A stretch of DNA of 53,759 nt from JBQLZO01 sp052168315 (GCA_052168315.1 JBQLZO010000078.1:1-53759); one strand, 5' to 3'; counted from the stretch's first letter, positions 34,309-43,320 are shown. Translations and numbers: made by a program. Notes: generated by a model not told the origin, from the letters alone.

Positions 34309-34584
34309 ATGTCTTTCGATCTGCTTCCGGATCTGCTGTGGCTCGCCTCGACGGCTCGGGAGGGCGCTGGCGCGGGGTGGGATCTGGGCGATGAGAATGT
34401 CGAGACGCTGATCAAGCTGGGGTTTGTGGTCGTGGTGATCGGGATCTTCGGGATCGTGGGGGCGTTGAAGACGATGGCCCGCGAGCGTTCGCGTCGGGAG
34501 ATCGCGGCGTACATCGCGGAGGGGTCGATGACGCCGGAGCAGGGGCAGAGCCTGATCTCCGCGAAGTTCAAGGGTTCCTGCTAG
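34309..34584 (+). CDS. Small single-TM protein, paralog 1 of 3
   Basis: A 91-residue protein with one membrane helix (LIKLGFVVVVIGIFGIVGAL) followed by a cytoplasmic RERSRREIAAYIAEGSMTPE and QGQSLISAKFKGS, a SHOCT/phage-shock-like helix pair. ATG 34309 has GAGGAG upstream. Two closely similar genes follow at 34649 and 34990. Function unknown. Divergently placed from the antiporter operon. Confidence 0.7.
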   Translation: MSFDLLPDLLWLASTAREGAGAGWDLGDENVETLIKLGFVVVVIGIFGIVGALKTMARERSRREIAAYIAEGSMTPEQGQSLISAKFKGSC

Positions 34585-34648
34585 CGCAGCGCGCGCCGGC
34601 TTCTGAGTTGTTTGATTTGACTTTCCGCACCCTTTCCGAGGCGATCCC

Positions 34649-34924
34649 ATGATCACGGACACACTGGACTCGATGCTTCTGACGGTTTCTTCGACGGGGA
34701 TTGACCGCTTGATGGAGGCCGTGGCGGACAACTGGTTCTGGACGGTGGGGCTGATCATCGCGGTGGTGGCGATCGTGTTCGGGAATGTGGCGGGGATGGT
34801 CAAGTCGAGCACGCGTGAGCGGACGCGCCGGGAGATCGCGGCGTACATCGCGGAGGGATCGATGACGCCGGAGCAGGGCGAGCGGCTGATCTCTGCGAAG
34901 TTCAAGGACGATGACTGCGGGTGA
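34649..34924 (+). CDS. Small single-TM protein, paralog 2 of 3
   Basis: A 91-residue protein: amphipathic start, membrane helix (TVGLIIAVVAIVFGNVAGMV), then RERTRREIAAYIAEGSMTPE and QGERLISAKFKDDD. The cytoplasmic half is nearly identical to paralogs 1 and 3, while the membrane half has diverged. GAGG lies upstream of ATG 34649. The retained cytoplasmic motif suggests it binds a common partner. Confidence 0.7.
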   Translation: MITDTLDSMLLTVSSTGIDRLMEAVADNWFWTVGLIIAVVAIVFGNVAGMVKSSTRERTRREIAAYIAEGSMTPEQGERLISAKFKDDDCG

Positions 34925-34989
34925 CCGCGTCGTTGTGAGACGGGAACACCGAGACGAGACCGCGCTTCCGTGCCGGGGCGCACCGACCC

Positions 34990-35268
34990 ATGGAGCTTGA
35001 GCCAGTGCAGACACAGATTGATGCCGCGTTGCTGACCGTCACCCATTCGAGCATCATCAGCGCGATCTCGGAGAACATGTTCTGGTTCGCGTGCATGGTG
35101 ATCGCGGTGGTGGCGATCGTTTTCGTGTTCGTGACGGTGATGGTGGTTTCGAGCACGCGGGAGCGGACGCGTCGGGAGATCGCGGCGTACATCGCCGAGG
35201 GGTCCATGACGCAGGAGCAGGGCGAGCGGCTGATCGGGTCGAAGTTCAAGGATGCCGGGAAGGGCTGA
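34990..35268 (+). CDS. Small single-TM protein, paralog 3 of 3
   Basis: A 92-residue protein: membrane helix (FACMVIAVVAIVFVFVTVMV), then RERTRREIAAYIAEGSMTQE and QGERLIGSKFKDAG. Shares the cytoplasmic motif of the two preceding genes. The N-terminal half has TVTHSSIISAISENMFWF, matching LTVSSTGIDRLMEAVADNWFW of paralog 2 in pattern. Probably arose by tandem duplication. Confidence 0.7.
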   Translation: MELEPVQTQIDAALLTVTHSSIISAISENMFWFACMVIAVVAIVFVFVTVMVVSSTRERTRREIAAYIAEGSMTQEQGERLIGSKFKDAGKG

Positions 35269-35404
35269 GCGGGTGGGGTGGGCGAGGGCCGGGGCGGCGA
35301 GGCGTGGGGTGGGAGTTGGGGCGGGGTGGGAGCTGGGTTGTGGGTTGGGCCGGGTTGGGTTCGGGCGGCGGGTCCTGGTGATTCGGCGACCCTACGCTCC
35401 GCCC

Positions 35405-36469
35405 ATGTTCATCGACAACGCGGTCATTCACATCAAGGCGGGCGATGGCGGCAACGGGTGCGTTTCGTTCCGGCGTGAGAAGTACATCCCCAAGGGCGGG
35501 CCGGACGGGGGCGATGGCGGCGATGGCGGCTCGGTGGTGGCGCTGGGCGATGAGGGCGCGAACACGCTGATGGACTACCGGCACAAGCGGCACTGGAAGG
35601 CGCCGCGGGGCGGGGATGGTCGCGGGAAGAACATGACGGGGGCGAACGGCGAGGACCTGGTGCTGTCGTTCCCGCCCGGGACGCTGATTTTCAACGACGA
35701 GACGGACGAGCTGATCCACGACCTGAAGGATGGCGATCGGGTCACGATCGCGAAGGGCGGGATCGGGGGATTCGGGAACGATCGGTTCAAGTCGTCGACG
35801 AACCAGACGCCGCAGGAGTCGACGCCGGGGACGCCGGGCGAGGAGTTGACGCTGAGGCTGGAGCTGAAGCTGATCGCGGATGTGGGGCTGGTGGGCAAGC
35901 CGAACGCCGGGAAATCGACGATGCTGGCTGCGGTGACGGCGGCGACGCCGAAGATCGCGGACTATCCGTTCACGACGCTGACGCCGCAGCTGGGGATCGC
36001 GGAGCTGGATCCGGCGCGGCGGCTGGTGCTGGCGGACATCCCGGGCCTGATCGAGGGGGCGGCCGAGGGGGTGGGGCTGGGGCACGAGTTCCTGCGGCAT
36101 GTCGAGCGGACGCGGGTGCTGGTGCACATGCTCGATGCGCTGCCGGATGATGGTTCGAGCCCGGCGGAGAACTACCGCGCGATCCGCGAGGAGCTTGGCG
36201 AGTACTCCTCGGTGCTGGCTGAGAAGCCGGAGATCATCGCGCTGAACAAGGCGGACCTGCTGGGCGGTGTGGATGCGGCGCAGAAGGCGATCGCGGATCT
36301 TCGGGTCGAATTGCAGCTCGGGGCTGGTCACCGGATCCTGGCGGTGAGCGGCGCGACGCGGCAGGGGACGCGTGAGCTGCTGGATGCGTGCTGGTCTGTG
36401 GTGGGCAAGTCGGCCGACACCTGGGACTCGGCGGATCTGCCGGGGTCTTCTGCGCCCAAGGCGCGGTGA
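35405..36469 (+). CDS. obgE: Obg family GTPase
   Basis: A 354-residue Obg protein. The glycine-rich Obg domain occupies residues 1-158 (IHIKAGDGGNGCVSFRREKY, PKGGPDGGDGGDGGSV). The G domain follows with G1 GKPNAGKS, switch YPFTTLTPQ, G3 DIPGLIEGA and G4 NKADL. The C-terminal Obg tail domain is absent, which is common. It acts in 50S ribosome maturation and stress signalling and is normally essential. ATG 35405 is the conserved start. Followed after 83 bp by a glutaminase gene on the same strand. Confidence 0.95.
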   Translation: MFIDNAVIHIKAGDGGNGCVSFRREKYIPKGGPDGGDGGDGGSVVALGDEGANTLMDYRHKRHWKAPRGGDGRGKNMTGANGEDLVLSFPPGTLIFNDETDELIHDLKDGDRVTIAKGGIGGFGNDRFKSSTNQTPQESTPGTPGEELTLRLELKLIADVGLVGKPNAGKSTMLAAVTAATPKIADYPFTTLTPQLGIAELDPARRLVLADIPGLIEGAAEGVGLGHEFLRHVERTRVLVHMLDALPDDGSSPAENYRAIREELGEYSSVLAEKPEIIALNKADLLGGVDAAQKAIADLRVELQLGAGHRILAVSGATRQGTRELLDACWSVVGKSADTWDSADLPGSSAPKAR

Positions 36470-36552
36470 TCGCGCTGCTCGCGCCTGGTGGGGTGCGGCG
36501 GCAGGTGCCTGGGTTGGGCGGGGTTGGGGGGGTTGGGGGGGTACACTCGGCC

Positions 36553-37620
36553 ATGCCCGACCGTGACTCGATCGTTGATGCGCTGGCGCAACTGCATGCG
36601 CGGTACCTGCCGTGCCGTGATGGGCGGATCGCGGATTACATTCCCGAGCTTGCCAAGGCATCGCCGGACTGGTTCGCGATCTGCATCGTGACGGCCGAGG
36701 GCGAGTCGTTCGAGATCGGGGATGCGGGGCAGCTGTTCACGATCCAGTCGCTCTCGAAGCCGTTCGTGTACGGGATGGCGCTGGAGGACCAGGGGCGTGA
36801 GGAAGTGATGAACCGGGTGGGCGTGGAGCCATCGGGCGATTCGTTCAACAGCATCATCCGCCTGGATGTGACGAACCGGCCGCACAATCCGATGGTCAAC
36901 GCGGGCGCGATCGCGACGACGGCGATGCTGAAGGGGCGGGCGCCGACGGAGCGTCTGAACCGGATGCTGGACATGTTCGGCGGGTACATCGGGCGGCGTC
37001 CGACGATCGATGTGGAGGTGTTCACCTCGGAGCGCACGACGGGGCACCGCAACCGTGCGATGGCACACCTGATGCTGAACTTCGGGATCATCGATGCGGA
37101 TGTGGAGGCGCACCTGGACCTGTATTTCCAGCAGTGCTCGGTGCTGGTGACGACGCGTGACCTTGCGACGATGGCGGCGACGCTGGCGAACAAGGGCGTG
37201 AACCCGATGACGGGGCGGCGGGCGATCGAGCGGGGTTATGTGCGGGACCTGCTGACGGTGATGCACACCTGCGGGATGTACAACTACGCGGGCGAGTGGG
37301 CGTACACGGTGGGGCTGCCGGCGAAGTCGGGGGTGTCGGGCGGGATCATCACGGTGGTGCCGGGGCAGTTCGGGATCGCGGTGTACTCGCCGCCGGTGGA
37401 TGAGCGCGGGAACAGCGTGCGGGGGATCCGGGTGTGCGAGGATCTGTCGCGGAACTGCGGGATGCACATCTTCGAGGCGTGGCCGGACTCGGGCTCGCTG
37501 CTGGACCGGATCACCGGCGTGACGCACCCGCGGCCATCGCTGCCGGATGCGGCGCTGCAGGGCCCGGCGGCGGTGCAGCCGCCACCGGAGATGGAGCATC
37601 GCCCGCATCGGACGGGGTGA
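36553..37620 (+). CDS. glsA: Glutaminase
   Basis: A 355-residue serine-dependent beta-lactamase-fold glutaminase that hydrolyses glutamine to glutamate and ammonia. Catalytic features: Ser-Lys in FTIQSLSKPFVYGMAL (S-x-x-K), PHNPMVNAGAIATT, and the Tyr in MYNYAGEWAYTVGLPAKSGV with the G-x-GG region VSGGIITVVPGQFGIAVYSP. Length is near the usual 310 with a Pro-rich 40-residue tail. ATG 36553 follows a G-rich leader. No partner domain such as STAS is present. Confidence 0.93.
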   Translation: MPDRDSIVDALAQLHARYLPCRDGRIADYIPELAKASPDWFAICIVTAEGESFEIGDAGQLFTIQSLSKPFVYGMALEDQGREEVMNRVGVEPSGDSFNSIIRLDVTNRPHNPMVNAGAIATTAMLKGRAPTERLNRMLDMFGGYIGRRPTIDVEVFTSERTTGHRNRAMAHLMLNFGIIDADVEAHLDLYFQQCSVLVTTRDLATMAATLANKGVNPMTGRRAIERGYVRDLLTVMHTCGMYNYAGEWAYTVGLPAKSGVSGGIITVVPGQFGIAVYSPPVDERGNSVRGIRVCEDLSRNCGMHIFEAWPDSGSLLDRITGVTHPRPSLPDAALQGPAAVQPPPEMEHRPHRTG

Positions 37621-37660
37621 TGGCGCGCGCGGCGGGGTGAGCTGGTCCGGGGGCGGGGCG

Positions 37661-39070
37661 TTACTCGCAGCCGCCGCCGAAGGCGCTGAGGAGGATGCCG
37701 AGGTCGTCGGAGTCGGTGTCGCCATCGCCATCGACATCGCCGGCATCGGAGGTTCCGAAGGCGCCGAGGAGGGTGCCGAGGTCGTCGGAGTCGATGGTGC
37801 CGCTGCCGTCGAAGTCGGGGGCGCACTCTTCGATGGCGACCGCGCAGCCCTGCCACTTGGCGACGCGTGCGGCGGCGACGCCTCCGGCGGAGGTGAAGGG
37901 GCCGCCGGCGAAGAGGGCGGGGCCTGTGCCATCGTCGTGCGGGACGAGGGCCTCGACGAGGTTGTTCACGCCGTTGATGCCGTCGGGGCCCAGGAGTGCG
38001 GACCAGGATGATCCGTTCCACTTGGCGATGCGGGTGAGGATGACGCCATCGGCGGAGGTGAATTCGCCGCCGACGAAGAGCGCGGGGCCGGAGCCATCGT
38101 CGAACTCCGTGATGGCGAGGACCTCGCCGAGAAGGCCGGGGAATGTGGGCCCTTCAAGGGGTGACCACGCCGAGCCATCCCACTTGGCGATGCGGTTGAC
38201 GCTCTGGCCGCCGGCGCTGGTGAACAGTCCGCCGGCGAAGAGGCCCTGGCCGGTGCCATCGTCGACCGCGCCGAGCGCGGAGACGCGGCCGCTGACGCCG
38301 ACATCGGAGACGCCGACGAGGGGCGCCCATGCAGACCCGTTCCAGCGGGCGATGCGGTTGACGAGCACGCCGCCGGCGTTGGTGAATGTTCCGCCGGCGT
38401 AGAGGTGTGCGCCATTGCCATCGTCGAAGGAGGCGAGGGAGAAGACGACATTGTCGACGCCGGTGGCGGATGGGCCCGGGAGCGCGGACCATCCGGCGGC
38501 GTTCCAGCGGGCGATGCGGTTGACGGTGACGCCGCCGGCGGTGGCGAAGAACCCTCCGGCGTAGAGGGCGGGTCCGGAGCCATCGTCGTGGACGGTGAGC
38601 GCGTTGACATTGCTGTTGGTGCCGGTGCCGGCGGGGCCTGAGAGGGCCGACCATGTGGCGCCATCCCACTTGGCGATGTTGTTGACGGTGACGCCGCCGG
38701 CCTGGGAGAACGCGCCGCCGACATAGAGGGCGGGGCCGGACCCGTCGTCGTAGACGGCCATGGCGAACGGAGCGCCGTTGAGCCCGGTTCCTGAGGGCCC
38801 GGTGAGTGCGGACCAGGATGTTCCATCCCACCGGGCGACGCGGTTGACGGTGACGCCGCCGGCGGTGGTGAAGAAGCCGCCGGCGTAGAGGGCGGGCCCG
38901 GTGCCATCGTCGTACACGGCGAGGGTGTTGACGGTGAGGTTCATGCCCGCAGCGCCGGCGAAGGCATCGGACCAGGCGGGTTCGCAGGGCGGGCCGGCGG
39001 AGGCCGTGGCGGCGGATGCTGCGAGGCACATCGCGCTGGTGATGAGCCGCGTTCGGGTGTGCTTGGTCAT
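37661..39070 (-). CDS. Exported seven-repeat protein with dockerin-like C-terminal tail
   Basis: A 469-residue secreted protein. A signal peptide (LITSAMCLAASAATASA) is followed by seven repeats of about 52 residues built on DDGTGPALYAGGFFTTAGG and VNRVARWDGTSWSALTGP, like the fibronectin-like or Kelch-like blades of planctomycete surface proteins, probably one seven-bladed beta-propeller. The tail has two EF-hand-like loops (DFDGSGTIDSDDLGTLL and DVDGDGDTDSDDLGILL), as in type I dockerins. ATG 39070 is chosen: GGAGG lies nine bases upstream and the signal peptide begins there; an upstream in-frame ATG would add a non-signal stretch. Substrate unknown. Confidence 0.82.
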   Translation of the reverse strand: MTKHTRTRLITSAMCLAASAATASAGPPCEPAWSDAFAGAAGMNLTVNTLAVYDDGTGPALYAGGFFTTAGGVTVNRVARWDGTSWSALTGPSGTGLNGAPFAMAVYDDGSGPALYVGGAFSQAGGVTVNNIAKWDGATWSALSGPAGTGTNSNVNALTVHDDGSGPALYAGGFFATAGGVTVNRIARWNAAGWSALPGPSATGVDNVVFSLASFDDGNGAHLYAGGTFTNAGGVLVNRIARWNGSAWAPLVGVSDVGVSGRVSALGAVDDGTGQGLFAGGLFTSAGGQSVNRIAKWDGSAWSPLEGPTFPGLLGEVLAITEFDDGSGPALFVGGEFTSADGVILTRIAKWNGSSWSALLGPDGINGVNNLVEALVPHDDGTGPALFAGGPFTSAGGVAAARVAKWQGCAVAIEECAPDFDGSGTIDSDDLGTLLGAFGTSDAGDVDGDGDTDSDDLGILLSAFGGGCE

Positions 39071-39389
39071 GATGATGCCTCCGCGCTGCGTGCCGGTGGT
39101 TCGTGTTGCGAATCCGTGCGAATTCCTTGGGTTCAGGCTACCCCGAGGGCGGGGCGGGTCCGATCGGCATTCTGGAGAATGGAGGGGAATCGCCCCAGAT
39201 TCTTCGATGACGGGGCGATAATCGCCGGGCGAGCGGTCGGTTGTGTCGTGTGTGGGTGCGAAGGTCCTGGCGCGCGGTGTGGTTCGGGGTTTGTATTCTG
39301 ACGAGGCCGTGTGATTGAGCATCATCGCGGCCGCCCTCGGGTCCCCGGTTGGGGGTTCGATCGTTCCTGCTCTGCACGAGGATGTTTCG
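39071..39389. other. Divergent intergenic region with an inverted repeat
   Basis: Between two divergent genes. It holds an 8-bp inverted repeat, ATCGCCCC (39189-39196) and GGGGCGAT (39212-39219), with a 15-base spacer, which may be an operator or a leader hairpin. No gene is supported. Confidence 0.45.
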
Positions 39390-40016
39390 ATGAATGCGAT
39401 GTGCCACGCCCGCTCGGGCGCCTGCCTGCTGGGCTTTGTCCTGGTCTTGAGCGTGATGATGATCGGGTGCGCCTCCAAGCCCGAGCTGACGCGGACGGGG
39501 TTCCTGTCTGATTACACGATGCTGGAGCCGGTGAGCGACTCTCGGATGCGGTACGACTCGGGCCTGATGCGTACGTACCGGGCGTTCATCGTGGATCCGG
39601 TGCAGGTGCGTATCGAGACTGATCGGCTGGAGCCGGAGGAGCGGGCGGAGATCGCGCGGCACTTCCAGCAGGAGATCATCCGGGCGATCCGGTCGGCGGG
39701 GTACACGACGACGAGCGTGCCGGACACGGATGTGGCGCGCGTGCGGGTTGCGCTGACGGGGATCGCGCACTCGAGCTGGTGGCAGAAGATCCATCCGGTG
39801 AGCCGCGCGGCGGGCGCGGGAACGGGCGGCGCGGCGATGGAGGGGGAGGTGATCGATTCGATTACGGGCGAGCAGCTGGGGGCGGTGATCCAGGCGGGGT
39901 CGGGGAACCAGTTCGACCCGACGGCGTTTAAGACTGTTGATGATGTGAAGAGCGCGATCACGGGCTGGGCCGACATCTTCGCGGCGCGGCTGCGCGAGTT
40001 GCAGGCGAGATCGTGA
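39390..40016 (+). CDS. DUF3313-like lipoprotein
   Basis: A 208-residue lipoprotein: signal LLGFVLVLSVMMIGC with the lipobox Cys at residue 27. The mature part contains TGFLSDYTMLEPVSDSRMRY, the family opening of DUF3313, and a C-terminal VKSAITGWADIFAARLREL. The GAGG nine bases upstream supports ATG 39390. DUF3313 lipoproteins are outer-membrane-associated with unknown function. Confidence 0.75.
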   Translation: MNAMCHARSGACLLGFVLVLSVMMIGCASKPELTRTGFLSDYTMLEPVSDSRMRYDSGLMRTYRAFIVDPVQVRIETDRLEPEERAEIARHFQQEIIRAIRSAGYTTTSVPDTDVARVRVALTGIAHSSWWQKIHPVSRAAGAGTGGAAMEGEVIDSITGEQLGAVIQAGSGNQFDPTAFKTVDDVKSAITGWADIFAARLRELQARS

Positions 40017-40069
40017 GATGATGCGGTGGGCGTTGGGTGCCGGGTGCGGCGGCTCGCTAGCCTGTTGGG

Positions 40070-40396
40070 ATGAGCACCCCGCCCCCCACTGACGGCCCGC
40101 TGTCGTTTGCTGCGTTCCAGCGGTTGATTCGTGACCGGTACCACGCGACGGATTCGGCGCGCGGGGTGCCGGGGACTTTCATGTGGCTGATCGAAGAGGT
40201 CGGTGAGCTGGCCACCGCGCTGCAGGACAACGCGCCGGGGAAGAGCCCGACACAGGAGCAGCGGGACAATCTTGAGGAGGAGTTCGCTGATGTGCTGGCG
40301 TGGCTGACGACGATCGCGAACATCGCCGGGGTGGACCTGGAGAGCGCGCTGCGGAAGTACACGGTGGGGAGCGGGCCGGAGGGGGTGAAGGACTGA
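40070..40396 (+). CDS. MazG-like nucleotide pyrophosphohydrolase
   Basis: A 108-residue single-domain all-alpha NTP pyrophosphatase. The metal-binding helices are MWLIEEVGELATALQD and NLEEEFADVLAWLTTIANIA (E-x-x-E and E-x-x-D pairs). Such enzymes remove non-canonical nucleoside triphosphates. Its length fits the short MazG-like group, not full MazG (about 260). Confidence 0.85.
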   Translation: MSTPPPTDGPLSFAAFQRLIRDRYHATDSARGVPGTFMWLIEEVGELATALQDNAPGKSPTQEQRDNLEEEFADVLAWLTTIANIAGVDLESALRKYTVGSGPEGVKD

Positions 40397-40433
40397 GCGG
40401 CGGGCGCGGCGCGGCTCGTGTGCCGGTCGCGAC

Positions 40434-40763
40434 TCAGGCGTTGAGGTCGAGGCGCGGGGGGTGGTTCGGGCGGGGGCGCTGGTCGGGCCCTGCGGCGTCG
40501 TTGGGGTGGTCGTTGTCTGGGACGTGGTGAGGGGCGGAGTGCCCCGCGCGTTCGAGTTCATCGCGGACGGCCTGCGCTTCGGGGGAGGCCTCGAACTCAT
40601 CGACGGGTTCGGGGTTGTCGACGGGCGCGACGGAATCGACCGTGCGGGGGGCGCGTTTGGGGTCGCGCGCGGGGGTTGTCCGTCTGGGATCCGGTCCCTG
40701 AACGCTCGCCGGATTGATCCCGCCAATCCATGCCATGCGAGGACGAATCGACAGGTTGTCCAC
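40434..40763 (-). CDS. Small hypothetical protein
   Basis: A 109-residue frame with a GTG start at 40763; ATG 40736 is an alternative. AWIGGINPASVQGPDPRR at the start and a helical EFEASPEAQAVRDELERAG in the middle look protein-like, and the rest is Pro/Arg/Asp-rich and disordered. No family recognised and no clear ribosome binding site. It is convergent with the MazG-like gene and follows ispF on the same strand. Confidence 0.45.
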   Translation of the reverse strand: MDNLSIRPRMAWIGGINPASVQGPDPRRTTPARDPKRAPRTVDSVAPVDNPEPVDEFEASPEAQAVRDELERAGHSAPHHVPDNDHPNDAAGPDQRPRPNHPPRLDLNA

Positions 40764-40870
40764 AATTGGTCATCGAACCATGGGGGCGTGGTGGGCAATC
40801 ACCGGTGCGAGGGGGTGCGCATCCGGCGCAGACGGCGCAGATCCACCCGATCGCGGGATGCGGGGCGGGT

Positions 40871-41488
40871 CTATCGGGTCGGTTCACGGATGATGAGTGC
40901 GATGGCGGTCGCCTCAACGGCCCTGGATTCCCCCACTGCATCCACACGCTCGCCGGACTTGCCCTTGAGGGAAATGAGAGAGGGATCGACGGCGAGGATG
41001 TCGGCGATGCGCTTGCGCATCTGATCGCGGAGCGGCGCGATCCGGGGTCGTTCCAGCAACACGGTGGCATCGATGTTGGCGATGGACCAGCCGCGGTGTT
41101 TGAGGATGGCGGCGGCGGCGGCGAGGAACTGGGCCGAGTCCTGCCCATCGTGGTCGGCGGCGGTGTCCGGGAAGAGGGACCCCAGATCGGGGGCGTTGAC
41201 GGCGGCGAGCAGGGCATCGGTGATGGCGTGGAGGAGGGCATCGCCGTCGGAGTGGGCGATGACGCCCTTGGGCGGGTTGCTGCCGTCTGGGGCGGTGATA
41301 TCGATGCCGCCGAGTTTGAGGGGGCGGATGGGCTGGGATTGTTCTGAGGGGGGTGGGTCGGACTCGGTGAGGCGGTGGCGGTCCCAGCCGTGCCCGATTC
41401 TGAAGGTTGGCTGGCCCGGGGCGAGCGCATCGACGGCGGAGACCGTCGAGGGATCGAAGGCTTCTGGATGGGGGTTTGTGGGAATCAT
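40871..41488 (-). CDS. ispF: 2-C-methyl-D-erythritol 2,4-cyclodiphosphate synthase
   Basis: A 205-residue IspF, fifth enzyme of the MEP isoprenoid pathway. Metal-binding residues lie in FRIGHGWDRHRL (D-x-H) and the third His in VIAHSDGDALLHAITDALL. The substrate-binding part is PDLGSLFPDT, and NIDATVLLERPRIAPLRDQM is the conserved core strand. The usual length is about 160: the N-terminus has an extra 28 residues, and a Pro/Ser loop of about 12 residues interrupts the region after DRHRL. The enzyme forms a trimer with zinc. Confidence 0.9.
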   Translation of the reverse strand: MIPTNPHPEAFDPSTVSAVDALAPGQPTFRIGHGWDRHRLTESDPPPSEQSQPIRPLKLGGIDITAPDGSNPPKGVIAHSDGDALLHAITDALLAAVNAPDLGSLFPDTAADHDGQDSAQFLAAAAAILKHRGWSIANIDATVLLERPRIAPLRDQMRKRIADILAVDPSLISLKGKSGERVDAVGESRAVEATAIALIIREPTR

Positions 41489-41668
41489 GATCGCGGGTGA
41501 GCGGGCGTGCGGGGGGGTCCGGCTTCATGGATCGCGGGGCAATCGTCCGATGCTCACGGATTCAGGATCGAACACCGTTGGCGGGCTCAGAGTACGCTGT
41601 GCGGGCGGCCCCCGCGCGGGGCCCTCGGGATGCCGGGGGGCGAACCATTTCTCGACCGGAGGACCGCG

Positions 41669-42157
41669 ATGCCCTGTCAGTCGCGTCGGAACACTCGCTT
41701 GATCGCCATCGCCGTGATTGGGACCTGCGCTGCCGCGCTGGTCGGGTGCCATGGGCCTGGCGGGCCTGGCTGGTCGGCGGATCGTCACACATTCATCTCG
41801 ACGACCTGGGAGCCGAAAACGATCACGGTGACGGACACGCGGACCGGCGGAGAGATATGGGCCGTGGATGTGCCGGTTGGTCAGCAGTTGGTGGTGGGAT
41901 TCTCTCGGGGCACGGGTCCGAACCAGGAGTATCCGGATGAGGTGGTGTGGGCGCTGATGCCGGCGGGGCAGCGGACGGGGACGCGTGACAATCGGGCGCC
42001 GGCGCCGGGATCGACGGATCGCCGGATGGAGATGGTGCTGCGCCCGGGGCCGGAACGGGTCGGGGATCCGTTGCCCGGGAACCCGTTTGATCGGGGTCAT
42101 GAGACGGTGACGCCCGGGCACCAGGGTGAGAGCCTGCGCGGGATTTCCGGGAACTGA
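41669..42157 (+). CDS. Small lipoprotein of unknown function
   Basis: A 162-residue lipoprotein: Arg-rich start, hydrophobic LIAIAVIGTCAAALVGC with a lipobox Cys near residue 27, then WEPKTITVTDTRTGGEIWAV, a beta-rich domain, and a Pro/Arg tail. ATG 41669 has GGAGGA upstream. No family recognised. Confidence 0.65.
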   Translation: MPCQSRRNTRLIAIAVIGTCAAALVGCHGPGGPGWSADRHTFISTTWEPKTITVTDTRTGGEIWAVDVPVGQQLVVGFSRGTGPNQEYPDEVVWALMPAGQRTGTRDNRAPAPGSTDRRMEMVLRPGPERVGDPLPGNPFDRGHETVTPGHQGESLRGISGN

Positions 42158-42484
42158 GGGCGCGGTGCGGGCGGTGATGGTGCGCGGGGATGTCGGCGTG
42201 ATGTGTGAAGGGGATCGGGCTTTTCATTATCGGTCGTGGTTTGTGAGCGTTGCGCGCTGATCACTGGCGGGTTCGCGATGGGAGCGCAAATTCCGCGTGA
42301 AATTCCCCAGCAAACCCGTTAGCGTGTGCGGTGATGTATTGACGGTCCGGAGCCCCCGGTTACCCTCGTGCCAGCGGAAACGATCGCTTTGTGGGTCGTC
42401 TCGCTGGGAAGAAAACGGGGCTTCGTCGCGTGGGCGTGTCGCTCGCGGTGGCGTTGTCGAGAGAGCTTGAGAGGAAACCTCGTC
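42158..42484. other. Intergenic region before the PEP-CTERM-like protein
   Basis: No gene supported. A -35-like TTGACG at 42339-42344 is followed after 16 bases by TACCCT at 42361, a weak promoter candidate for the gene at 42485. Confidence 0.35.
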
Positions 42485-43219
42485 ATGAAGAAGTTTGCTA
42501 TTGGCGTGCTCGCGCTGGCTGCGGTCTCCGGGACCGCGGCGGCCCAGACCGGTATCGCGTACTGGTCGTTCACGAACCAGGCCCTGCCCGGCGGCGGCTT
42601 CGGCTTCCTGGACGGGGCGTTCCCGTTCGGCGCTGAGTTCGGGACCCAGACCGGCTCGGCGACGCTGGATGTGCAGGGCGGGCTGACCGGGAACACGATC
42701 GTGACCGGCGGCGGCGACACGGTGTACGAGTGGATCCAGTCGTTCGCCGGTTCGACGGTGAACGCCCAGTTCGGCGAGCCGGCCGGCGGCTCGATCTCCG
42801 TGCAGGGCGGGACCGACGCTGCGAACGGCGGCGGGAACAACGGCTCGTACATTGAGATCGCGTTCGATGGCGGCCTGTGGGAGAACCTGAACTTCTCGTT
42901 CGCCGGTCGTCGGACGGGCACCGGGTTCAACGATGTCGACATCGATCTTTACGATGGCGGCTCGCTGGTCGGAAGCCTGGCTTCCGATCTGAACCTGACC
43001 ACGAACACGACGCTCGACCTGTACGCGTTCGACGCGTCGGCGCTGGACGGGATCTCCGATGCCCGCATCCGCCTGACGCTGAACGGCGCGACCAGCACGA
43101 CGGGCAATGTCCGCCTGGACAACCTGTATGTCCAGGGCAACCTGATCCCGACGCCGGGCGCTCTGGCGCTGTTCGGCGCGGCCGGGCTCGCGGCGACCCG
43201 TCGCCGCCGTCAGGGCTGA
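42485..43219 (+). CDS. Exported protein with PEP-CTERM-like sorting tail
   Basis: A 244-residue secreted protein: signal peptide KKFAIGVLALAAVSGTAAAQ, a Gly/Thr-rich beta-sandwich, and a C-terminal IPTPGALALFGAAGLAATRR followed by RRRQG. That is the P-x-P/hydrophobic/Arg pattern of PEP-CTERM variants (here TPGALAL), cut by an exosortase-type enzyme. ATG 42485 has GAGAGGAAA upstream. The matrix or surface role is inferred. A strong terminator follows at 43321. Confidence 0.75.
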   Translation: MKKFAIGVLALAAVSGTAAAQTGIAYWSFTNQALPGGGFGFLDGAFPFGAEFGTQTGSATLDVQGGLTGNTIVTGGGDTVYEWIQSFAGSTVNAQFGEPAGGSISVQGGTDAANGGGNNGSYIEIAFDGGLWENLNFSFAGRRTGTGFNDVDIDLYDGGSLVGSLASDLNLTTNTTLDLYAFDASALDGISDARIRLTLNGATSTTGNVRLDNLYVQGNLIPTPGALALFGAAGLAATRRRRQG

Positions 43220-43320
43220 GGCTTGGCTCGTCGGTTGTTCCGGGCTTTCCCGCGTTCGGGCGGGTGAGTTGGAATGTCCACCGGCGAGTGAGCGTTTCGG
43301 TCTGACCGATTGACCTGATT

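Noticed and set aside
37670..38960. Repeats with about 160-base period as a CRISPR array
   Set aside because: They are in-frame coding repeats of the exported propeller protein, far longer than CRISPR units and without spacers.
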